Below are positions 22,943 to 32,944 of a stretch of 64,000 bases of DNA, piece by piece. Location of the stretch: contig CM076958.1 of NCBI GenBank assembly GCA_039566865.1, forward strand, positions 7,230,501 through 7,294,500, in the 5' to 3' direction. Position numbers and translations under genes: made by a program. This stretch comes from Aurelia coerulea. Its lineage: Eukaryota > Cnidaria > Scyphozoa > Semaeostomeae > Ulmaridae. The first letter of the stretch is position 1, and every line of letters starts with the position of its first letter. Below the pieces are notes generated by a model. The model was not told the DNA's origin, did not search any database, and saw only the letters and a program-made list of their open reading frames with translations.

Positions 22943-24827
22943 AGCAGTGAAGTTTATTGTCGACAAGTTGAAAGTTCCAAATATCAGGGAAAACGAGAGC
23001 AGCGAAATCGAGAGCAGAGTCAAAGCACGAGGAGGATGACTTAGGCCCATCCGATGGCCCATCCGATGACGGCGATTCATTTGATTCAGCCAACGACGAA
23101 GAAGGGATTCCCCCGATAACATTAGAAGCTATCGGGCGTGTAGTCGAAGATAAACTTGCAAATTTGGCCACGAAAGAGTGTATTGAAGGTCTGAGACAGA
23201 CTGTGGTGGATCAAAATTTGAGAATCCAAGAACTAGAGGCAAAGATTATTTTACTGGAGAAATATATCGAAAAGACTGATAAGCTTGAGCGTGATTATGA
23301 CGAAATCCCAGAAATGGGAGATCGCATTGAGGACTTGGAACTTCGATGCGACGACAATGAGCAGTACCATAGAAGGCTATGCCTCAGATTTAATGGATGG
23401 AGCTGAAGGAAGGTGTTAATGAATCTGGTGAAGAATGTCTGAAGAAAATAAAGACAGTGTTGAAGGACGATCTAAAGGTAGATATCCCCGATGTTGTGAT
23501 CGATCGGGCGCACAGAATTGGCCCAGTTAAAGAAGATGCAACGAGCAAAAAGAAATATCAAGCAATTATTGTTCGCTTCACGACCTGGCGTCATCGGACA
23601 TTAGCCTACAGAGCAAGGAAGAAAGCCAAAAAGGTCAGAGTTCGCCTTGACTTGACCCGTAGAAAGATGAAACAATTTCGTATTCTTCTGATAAAAGTGA
23701 GGAACTGGACCTAGTAATCAACGAGGAGCTGTCGCACATTGAAAGGTGGCTACAAGGCAATAAGCTTTCCCTTAATGTTGTTAAAACCCAGGCTATGATA
23801 ATTGGTTCAAAGCCAAAAATTAAAAAACTAAAAAACAATCTTAGCACACTTCCTTCTTTCAAAGTAGGGGGCGAGGAAATCAACCTGGTAAACGAAACAA
23901 AATACCTCGGGGTCATGATTGATAATTGCCTTACCTGGGAAAGTCATATAAGCGCGGTTCAAAAGAAAATCTCCAGAGCTATTGGCCTATTGAAGTATGC
24001 AAAAAATTTTGTTCAAACTGACACTTTGATAAATTTATATAGAAGCATCACGGAGCCACATTTCAGCTACTGTTGTTCTGTCTGGGGCTCTTGTGGTGCT
24101 TCAAAGCTAGACGTGCTTCAAAAATTACAGAATAAAGCAGCCAGAATAGTAACAAATAGCCCTTTCGATGCATCTGCAGCTCCTTTGCTCCAGAGACTTG
24201 GTTGGCCATCTGTACAAAAGCTGATAAATAAAGAAACAGGTTCTATGGTTTACAAATCTCTTAACTCTCTTGCACCTCAATATCTTAGCGATCTCTTCGT
24301 GAGATCGTCCGAGGTACATCCAAGAGAGTTAAGAAACTCTAAAACAAACCTTGCAATACCCATGTTGAGAACTGGCAATGGCCAAAAATCCTTTGCTTAT
24401 CGTGGGGCCAGTCTCTGGAACAGTCTTGATTTGGATACAAAGATGGCTCCCTCAATCAATGCCTTCAAGTCCAAAATCAATGAAAAATAAACCTTTTATA
24501 TATGGAGGTGTATCGCTGTAAATTAATATATCTTTAATTTTGACGTATTCCGCTCTTTTTATTGTAAATTTTGTAGTATATAATTCTTTAATTTTGTAAG
24601 TAATTTTTTGCAGGGCCAATTGTAAAACAGTATTTATACTGAATTTGTACCCTGGGTAAACAATTTTAAAATATGAAATTGCTGGAAAAGGCAAACACCT
24701 GGTTGGAGGACAATGATGAGAACTTCGCTTTTGCAGATATTAACTGCAGACTGTGCCTCAGATTCGAAGGTGAATTTCATTATTTTAAGGATGAAAATGA
24801 ACTAAAACAAATTATTAAATATGCCTA
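22943..24827 (+). pseudogene. ORF1 of the outer non-LTR element, interrupted
   Basis: An acidic start (GPSDGPSDDGDSFDSANDEE) leads into a heptad-rich coiled coil (about 23164-23340, LRIQELEAKIILLEKYIEK). RRLCLRFNG and VVIDRAHRIGPV follow, then IIVRFTTWRHRTLAYRARK, the RNA-binding pattern typical of L1-like ORF1 proteins. One base is missing near 23396 and another shift lies near 23030. At 23672 an RT fragment is inserted. ORF1 resumes at 24673 with MKLLEKANTWLEDND and FAFADINCRLCLRF, ending at 24827. ORF1 proteins bind element RNA as a trimer to form the retrotransposition particle. Confidence 0.75.
23673..24672 (+). mobile_element. 5'-truncated non-LTR insert (RT 3' end)
   Basis: The insert opens within the RT catalytic box region (ETISYSSDK) and runs through IERWLQGNKLSLNVV, KYLGVMID, CCSVWGSCGASKLDVLQKLQ and ASLWNSLDLDTKMAP to a stop at 24490, then a 3' UTR. 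It was inserted in the same orientation into ORF1. ATGAAA is present at both junctions (23667-23672 and 24673-24678) within a slightly diverged 9-bp duplication. The C-terminal RT frame is open for 231 codons, so this is a younger layer than the ORF1 around it. Confidence 0.8.
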
Positions 24828-25756
24828 GAACTAGTAGGGTAAGTCCTCGAATTGAAATCTTCGTTGTATTTGTTTTGCGTTGTATGTAGTGCATAGTCGA
24901 TGATAGTTCTGATTACATGTTGCTTTTTGTTCATAAGAAACTTGGATAAGAACTTGGATAAGCATGTATTTAGTACTAGATTTCTTGGTTTCGTGTGTAA
25001 ATTTCCAAAAGGTTGGTACAAAGAGAGAATATAAGCTCTTTTTATTTCCTTTGATTTAAATTTTTTGGATAAATTGGTGCTTGTTCCATGCAAACTAGTT
25101 TCTTATGAATGAAAAACCTGTATGAAGCGTTAGTAAGATTCTCTTTCATATGTTGGTTTCTGGGCTAAATTGGGCTAAGTTTTAGTTTAATTTTTTATTG
25201 TATTTTATTTCATTCTTTTTTCTAATTACATTATTCGATGGTCACATAAACCTGTCTCTAGGGAAGCTCAGACACTGTCTCAATTGTTTGTCCTGAAGTT
25301 TATAATGAAAGGTTTTACAATAATAATTATTCTCAGAGTTTCCAAACAACTTGGATCGTCCTCCTAGGAATAATACCTTGTTTAAGAGAATCCGAAACTT
25401 CTCTGCTTTTGAAATAATAAATTATTGTAAAAGATACTTCTTGGAATTGTCAGAAAAAATACTTGAAAGTCAGCCCAAACGTGCAGCAGCAAAAAAGCAC
25501 CCAGCGGCAAGAAAGCACCCAGTGCACGTGTACTGCATTCAACAGAATGCTTTCAAATCGATTATTGAATGAACCTTGTGTTATACTCTGTGTTTATTGT
25601 AATTATCGTCAAATTCCTTTAAATCGTGAGTTTTTTAGTTTGGTACGTTTTTCGTTGATTTCTTTAGAAAGTACCAATGGTGGTTGTGGTGTGTATTGCA
25701 TCCTCTTAGGACCAGCGAGAAGACTTCTCCATGACGATGCCGGTTGAGGTCAATCA
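24828..25756 (+). other. ORF1-ORF2 spacer of the outer element
   Basis: About 0.93 kb of T-rich non-coding sequence between the two ORFs. No promoter or second gene is recognised. Confidence 0.55.
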
Positions 25757-26268
25757 ATGGCGAGCAACAATTACACGACTGTTGAACTTCTCAAACGAAT
25801 CCCACTCGGTGTCATTGGTCTCATTCGTCATAAGAATTTTGTTGTCAAGCAATGTCTTTTCCAGTATACTCATTTTTACATTGCGTGTATGACATGCTAC
25901 ACACTTCATACACAATGGTTGGTTTTTGCAACCATCCTGCTCTGTGGGGATGTTGAAACTAATCCTGGTCCTGAAACGTTTAATTTTTGCTGTTGGAATT
26001 TGAATAGCATTGCTGCACATGATTTTTTTAAGAATTTCCCTTATTGAGGCATATAACTCGGTGTGTAACTATGACTTAATCGGTATTGTAGAAACTCACA
26101 TTGACAGCACAGTTGACGAAGATAGGCTTGCACTTGACGGCTATACATTTCATAAAGAAAACCATCCACAAAATGTGAAAAGAGGGGGTGTTGGGCTTTA
26201 CGTAAGAGATTCTCTCCCTTCAAAAATCGTCCTGACCTGGTTACTCTCCCAGAATGCGTTGTTTGTGA
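25757..26268 (+). pseudogene. ORF2 start: 2A peptide and endonuclease N-terminus
   Basis: The ATG at 25757 opens a frame with a hydrophobic stretch (IACMTCYTLHTQWLVFATIL) followed directly by GDVETNPGP, a canonical 2A-like ribosome-skipping motif (D-V/I-E-x-N-P-G-P). The AP-type endonuclease then begins (FNFCCWNLNSI, then IGIVETHID with the catalytic ET, then RGGVGLYVRDSLPSK). One frame change lies near 26035 and another near 26225. The protein stops at the boundary of the DIRS-like insertion and continues at 39876. 2A motifs are known in CR1-like elements, where they separate the N-terminal peptide from the polymerase. Confidence 0.85.
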
Positions 26269-26742
26269 TGCTGCAGTAAAAGGGCACCTTTTACGTAGGT
26301 TAATTTTCAACTTGAAATGTTTAACAAAGTTCCTTCCTTCCTCGGTCCCAGGTCCCACCTCAAGGTGGGCTGATGCACAAGAGCACTTACTTTGTGCTTC
26401 TTTTGCTGGAAATAAATTGACCTAATATCTGACGTGCAAAGCAGAGATGCCCTTTGAACCATATTCTATACTCGATAATCCCGTTAGATGGTCCTTTTAG
26501 ATTTCCTAATAGTCACTTATTTCTTACGTTTCCGCGCTTGCTTATCAACTAAATGCATCTCAACCTTTCAAAGTCTACTCGCAACGGTACAAAGGAAGCC
26601 CCTCCTCACATCTGAGGTATTTCTGATAACATCATGTTGTACTTCTGCAATTTCGTGCTCCTACGCACACAAATCAGCCACCTAATAATATACAGCAAGC
26701 ACGTGATTTCGTATGGTATTTAAACCAATAACCCCCTTTCTT
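26269..26742 (+). repeat. split direct repeat A1 (DIRS-like)
   Basis: It starts TGCTGCAGTAAAAGGGC and matches 38423-38895 almost base for base. The match ends at the left end of the helicase transposon (26743). The short open frame inside is copied with the repeat and is not a gene. Confidence 0.9.
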
Positions 26743-26849
26743 TAGCCTGCGTGCAGCCTCTACTGTCACTGCGGGGTGGAGAGGAGGAGGAAAGAGCGGA
26801 AATCTCCCCCAGTAGAGTCTGCGCATCAGCGAGCTATTGCTTGTTCTAG
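26743..26849 (+). repeat. left terminal inverted repeat, 107 bp
   Basis: Inverted match to 35649-35755 with one mismatch (AGGAGG versus TGGAGG context near 26784). Confidence 0.93.
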
Positions 26850-26998
26850 TTTATGAAAAAGGCTAAACCAAATCTGATTGGCTGGTATGAAACTATGACG
26901 TATTTGCGTGATTTTGCGTGCTTTTGCGTGTTTCTATAATGGCGCCTCTCATTGCTTGCTGTGTGCCTAGGCCTAAGCTGGTGTAAATTCATGATGGT

Positions 26999-29900
26999 AT
27001 GGCAACGATTTCAAGGGAAGAATTTTGTGGAATCTGCAGCATAAAGCTGGTACTGAAACATGATTGGAATCTAATTGTGGGAAGAAGTCACAACCTGCAA
27101 AACGAGATAGAAGATCTGCCTTTCGAAGTGAAGAACTCGACTAGGCATTCACGATATGTGCGTAATTTATATAAGTTAAACCCACCTGAACCCAGCTGAA
27201 TCCATCTGAACCCAGCTGAATCCATCTGAACCCAGCTGAATCCATCTGAACCCAGCTGAATCCATCTGAACCCAGCAGAGACAAACCTGACGCAATAGAA
27301 ATCCCAAGAGGTCCTGTGATTTGTATGAAGCACACAAGCAGGGAATTGGCATTTAACACTTGCTCATAATGCTAATGGTTCTGTTTGGAATTATAGCCCT
27401 TCAGATTAACAAACACGGAAACTCAAAGGACGTTTTAGTCAAAAAAATGACGAAAACAATATTGTGTACACGTGAAGGTGAAAAAGTTAGGCCTGATGAT
27501 TTAGTAGGAGAGTGATATCACTGCGAAAGAAGTCCATGACAATTTTTCGACAGTTTACCTACCTACCTTCATAAAATGCAACCAGGAAAGAAATTGCTTG
27601 AAATTTCCCGAATTTTTTTGAAGAAATCTACTCCCCAGATGTTTGGATATTAAAGTTTGGATGCCGGCTAAAATATCTTCTGGATTGGCGGAGTTATGGC
27701 CACACACAAATCGATAAGACACTTTGAACCCGTAAAATGCCAAAATGAAACACCGTCTGAGCCAATGAGATCAGAACGATTGTTATTCAGCTGTTTTCAT
27801 TAACACCATAAAGCGCTAACTATGCTTATCACCCGCTTCTTTTGATACATTGTTCTTGATATTTCCAAACGGAGCCATCACACCTGGCAGGAGACCTCTT
27901 GGGAATTTCTATTGAGTCAGGTTGGTCTCTGCTGGGTTCAGATGGGATCAGATGGGTTCAGATGGGTTCAGGTGGGTTCAGATGGATTCAGCTGGGTTCA
28001 GGTGGGTTTAACTTATATAAATTACGAAGAATTTATGCTAAACGAGGCACCACTTTTTTGGCACATTTTGCAAGCTGCTGCTCTGAGGCATAACAAGAAG
28101 CCGTCAGAAAGCTCCTATCTGACTTCATGTGTTTGTATGGCAGCCTCTGTTTGCCTAAAAAACAGATCGCCTAAAATGACAATATTGCAGTTGCTCATCA
28201 GCATAATTATGCAACACTCTGGAACTATGGTAAGTGTGGACATTTAAAACTGACAGACTCTATGCTTCTAAACCTTTGAAATTGTATATCATTTAAAATG
28301 AATTGTCAGCACAAACTGTCTTACCCTTCTGTGGTATACACCGGGTGCAACACCAGTAGCAGTTGGTGGAAAAACATTTACTTTTTGAAGAAATGTCCTG
28401 AAGGTTCTTTAATGAAATTCAACACTGTTAACTGTCTTGTTTAAATGTCTTCAAATAACAAGTCAAAGTCTTCTTTATTACGAGACAATTGGACGGTTGT
28501 CACATTTGGTTCAACGTTTCAGTTTTACACAAATTGTCTGAACACCAACATCTTTCTCTTAGTACACTGTGTAGGGTTACCTCATAGATGCATATACAGT
28601 AGATGGTATTTTTAAAAAGAGATAAGGGATATGCCATACTGTGCTAACATTGTTCTTGTATTTGCCTTGCAGAGCAGACTTAGAAGATTAAAAGCTTTGC
28701 GTCTGGTAGTTTCACACCATTTCCTTTACAAGAAACTGGATGAATTTGGCCAAGATCATGATTCTTTCCTTAAGGAGCAAGTATTTAAACCATCTTTGGA
28801 TAGAAAAGTGGTTGTTGACAATTTTGATTTCACAACAAAGGTCCATTCCATGACAGAGGATCACCAGAATGACGATGAACATTGGGTATCAGTCGCAGCA
28901 GTTGAAAACAGGATTCATGACGACACCCTGTCCACGAACTGTCCAATGAAAAATGAGATCACCAAAATGGAAAATTCTACATTACTACCAAACATCAATG
29001 ATCACAAAAAACAGCGTGACAATTATATTGATTTATGTGGCAAGATTGCGTGTGCCAATATCAAATGTCTTGAAAAGTTTGGAGATGTTGTTGTTCAACA
29101 TATAAAGCATGCATATTCTGCTGAAGCAAGATGGGCAACAGACAGTGTAAGTATTGAAATCCAATTCTTACATTCTGAATAAGAATATATATGGTAAAAA
29201 GTTGTAAGTTGAACTCTACAGTACAGGCCTTGCATACCTGACATGGTTTTCCTGCCAAAAAATTCTTATATTAAATCTTAAAAATAAGCGTTGTAGAAAA
29301 ATTCTTGTTTTACAAACTTACAGTCTTCTTTCATATAGTTCAATATCAGTATGTGAAGAATTCTTGTGATGTTAATTTGTGCAAGGCCTGAACTGTGTAC
29401 ATGATGTGTACATGATGTCAAAAACTAAGAAAGGTTCTTTGAGATGGGTGAATTATGGATTCTTCTGAGACAATTTATCAGTATTATACAATAAATTTTT
29501 GAGCTATGTACTATACTGTACAATGACTAAAAATACACCAACATTGCTGAAACTGTGCCCTGTAAAATGGCTATGACCTTGTTATGGCAGCCATAGAATA
29601 TGACAGCCACAGAATAATGTCTGATTAACCATCCTCATTGAGAAGATTTTCAAATGGTATTCAGTATTTATAACTGTGAAATACTTTTGAATTATTGCAG
29701 CAATAGGTATGGATATCATATAGACTTTTGCTTCTTTATCTTGATATGCTATCAAAAATCTTAGGATTTCTATTTTTCATTCTAGAAATTTATTGGAATG
29801 ATTTATTCAAATTCAAATGAATCCGCCGGGATGGAGGAGATAATGAGGGAAATTCATTCAAAATATGTCCCTTGCAATGATGGAAAATGCAGTTCGCTTG

Positions 29901-31945
29901 CAATTGTTGGTGATCAGGGAACTGTGGAGAGAGGAGTGAATGTTTTGCTACAGCTGAGCAATGGCTTTGATGAAATTGAACGGCTTGATGGTTTACACTT
30001 GGAAGCTGGAGATTTTCATGCAGGAATGAAGTTTTTGCAAGTATGTACTGTACTTATGAAAATAAATCTGTCAACAGACATATCAAAAACTACTGTAAAT
30101 TATAATACTCAGTTATATTACAATGAATATCCCTCTCTTCTAAATACCCAAGCAAATTCACTTTGAAGCAGTTGACTTTAAGGGAAGAAACTTTTGCAGG
30201 ATGAAACTTTTGTGAGTTGGAAAAACATGACATATATATAACTAACATGGATTTAACTTTTCACAAATTTTGGCCAAAAAGGTGAAAAATGCGTGTTAAG
30301 TTTCTTCCCACCAAAATTGCCTCCCTTAAAGTAATATTTACAGGCCCTACTCCTGCCCTTGTAGTGGTTCCAGAAGTAATAATGAGAAGCAAAAGACAAA
30401 AACAGATCAAGACCAAACACTTCAGTTCAATTTTTTCATTCCAGTGGTTCAAGTTATTCAGTTATTTTGCTAACGGAATTAACTTACAATTTTCTCATTC
30501 ATCTATTTGTATCGTGATCACTAACTACAGTAAGATTCTCTGTTTTCCAGTAAATGTACATCAAATATTACAATATACTAGAATTTCTACAAAATGAAAG
30601 ACAATCAGAGTGATGTACGGCACAGTAGGATTTCCTCATAATAAAATATCTTCTGTATATGTGCAGAGAGAAATATAAACTCACAAGTACTGTAGATTCT
30701 CTCCCTCTTTAAGCTGTGTATTAAATCATATTTTTATGCATATATTCACATCTATTTCAGTTGGGATATGACCACTTCTACGATGCAAGGTCAATGATGG
30801 ATAAGTGCACAATGTTTAGTGATCGAACTCTTGTGAACCGCAGAAACGTTGTCACTGATGTGTCAAAGCGGTTAGATGCAAATAAGAAGTTTTTCATCCT
30901 TGAAGTGCATGCAAGGATCGTTGCTGCATTTCTGGTGATCCTTGGCATAGAGGATATGGAGGAGCAACCATCAGAGGAGATGTTACCGCAAAACATCTCT
31001 GGCAAGTCTGTAAAGGAGAGAAGAGCCTTTTTTCGTAGATTATGCAGCAGAGTTGTTGATGAGTATGTAGTAAATGCTGATAAGAATGGAGATCTTCTGA
31101 AAAAACAGGCATACTCTGATTGGCTCAGAGCAGTGAACCCCAAAACAGAAGATGGCCGCTTTGCATGTAGGGAAGTGGGTTGCAATAAGACCTTTACTTT
31201 TGATGGCAAGGCAAGATTTGATCATGAAAAATCACATGGCCTGCATAAAGGGAAAGATGCAATTGAAAAAAAGAACAGTGACAATGATGCCATGTTTAAC
31301 TACCAAAAATCACTTTTGGATTTTGGTGCTATAGTTCTTAACTTCTATGATGCTATTTCAGAAGGAGATGGTGCACGCCTTGTGAGGTGCTGGAAATTTA
31401 TGCTCCCATTTTTGAAGGCTGATGGTCAGAGGAGTCGGAAGTATGCTCTTGAAGCACTTTACCTCATCATCCAAATTGAGGTTCTTCTTTCCAGGAAAGA
31501 TGCTCATAGCTTGATCTGGAATAGATTCCACAAATCCATAGAGAGTTCTGGAGGCAATATACCCATGGATTTGATGATAGAGCACAACAACAATTTCATG
31601 AAGAATGCAATAAGGTCCTTAGGACCCAACTGCACCAATAAAAAGGCAGTCGATCGAATTGCAAAAGCTGTGACAGTTACAAAGAAGCTAGTTGACAACT
31701 ATGACCGTGCCTGCGCTACTTACAAAAGGTCAGGTAAGCACACTGAAACATCAGCAAAGAAGGACTTGAAGAAAATTGTGGATAACCTTATGACACATAA
31801 TGCTCTTACCATCACAAGTGGTAGAAACTACAAGGTCTTTGATGGAATACAAGAGTCACTTCTAGAAGACTTTGATTTGCATGGAATGTATGCATGGATA
31901 GAGCAGCACAAAAAGAAGATCAAATTAAACAGGGCAAAAAGGTGA
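26999..31945 (+). CDS. DUF6589-type transposase (758 aa, 5 exons)
   Basis: Proposed exons: 26999-27161, 28030-28229, 28673-29146, 29786-30040, 30761-31945. All junctions keep frame and total 759 codons. Introns 2-4 have good GTAAGT- or GTATGT-type donors and pyrimidine-rich acceptors. Intron 1 is less certain. N-terminal FCGIC is a possible metal ligand pair. Candidate catalytic acids are D170 in VVVDNFDF, D322 in IVGDQGTVERG and D355 in EAGDFHAGM. A C2H2 finger follows (C500, C505, H519, H523), then RCWKFMLPFLKADG and NNFMKNAIRSLGPNC, a pattern I recognise from DUF6589 proteins of cnidarians and fungi. It would cut and join the transposon ends in the nucleus. The catalytic assignment is inferred from conservation pattern only. 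Confidence 0.82.
27162..28029 (+). repeat. MITE-like inverted repeat acting as intron 1
   Basis: Inverted arms at about 27161-27340 and 27850-28027 share TAATTTATATAAGTTAAACC, then a 20-bp minisatellite (CTGAACCCAGCTGAATCCAT, about five units at 27186-27285; inverse units at 27921-28008). The donor GTAATT falls in the left tip and an AG follows the right tip. Removing 27162-28029 joins the exons in frame. The acceptor lacks a pyrimidine tract, so it may instead be a plain insertion that disrupts exon 1. Confidence 0.6.
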
Positions 31946-32104
31946 CTTTGCATGCAAACCCTGCAAACATTAACTGTGATCTGAAAGGAACGTCTTTGTG
32001 TTATATTTTATATTGCATTCACATGTTGGCTTAATCAACTTCAGACGGAATACATTCTTTTTAACAAGGACAATCAACATGCTAACATACTGTAGCATAG
32101 GGCT

Positions 32105-32590
32105 CAAATCTTTAAAAAGCTCAGTGTAAAATTCTATTGCAGTTTTCGTTGAATTGGATGGCTTGAAAGGAACTCATGGTACTTTGCTGTAAATCTGCTG
32201 TGGAAAATTTTTGATATATTGATTTTTTTCATAATGGCAGAAATTTTATTATTTTTAAAAAAATTAATGGAAAATTTTGAAAAAATTTAAATCATCTTAA
32301 ATCCTAAACTAATAGAGGAACCATTGTATAACGTCTAAGAAACCCATACTGTAGTTTATGAAGGTCTACAATATGATGGCAAGCAGAAATCTGTAGCTTT
32401 TCTAGTTTAGGATTTAGAAATTTGATGATGTCATAGCCTCAAATTTAATAGATGCCGCCATATTGAGACTAATCAAGATATCAATAAATTGCCAATGCAG
32501 ATTTACGTTAAAAACACTAAGTTCCTTTCAAGCCATTTATTTCAAAGAAAACTACAATAGAATTTTACATTGACCATTTTAAATATTTGA
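32105..32590. repeat. inverted repeat between the two transposon genes
   Basis: Arms at about 32125-32172 and 32521-32572 share GTAAAATTCTATTG and GGCTTGAAAGGAACT in opposite orientation. It lies in the 1-kb gap between the convergent stop codons and may be a MITE or a 3'-end structure. Confidence 0.6.
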
Positions 32591-32771
32591 GCAATATGTT
32601 TGCTAGCAAAGGGATTTTGAAAATAATATTTTCATTGAACTTTGATGCATTCTAAAATCTTTCCCTAGTGTTTGACCCTTGCATGATTTTATGAACAATT
32701 TGTTGTCATACGAGTGAAATGCAAAGATGTACTGTATGTAAGAAATGAATATGATTGTAATTTTTTCAATA

Positions 32772-32931
32772 CACGATTACACTAAAGATGGTGGCAAGGA
32801 ACTTTTTGCCAAGATGCATGGCGTTCGAATTACTGTACTAATATTTAACGATTCTATAGGAATTCAACTAAAGAACACAATGCATCTTGGTAAAAAGTTC
32901 CTCACCGCCATCTTTAGCGTAATCGTCAATT
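32772..32931. repeat. 160-bp hairpin near the helicase stop
   Basis: ACGATTACACTAAAGATGGTG at 32772 pairs with CGCCATCTTTAGCGTAATCGT ending at 32931, with inner pairing across GGAACTTTTTGCCAAGATGCAT. It ends 14 bp beyond the helicase stop codon and could serve as a MITE or an RNA 3'-end structure. Confidence 0.7.
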
Positions 32932-32944
32932 CACTTCTTGAAGC

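Noticed and set aside
27088..28247. Open frames with repeated SDGFSWVQ-like peptides on both strands
   Set aside because: They are translations of the 20-bp minisatellite arms. Only the part after 28030 is kept as transposase coding sequence.
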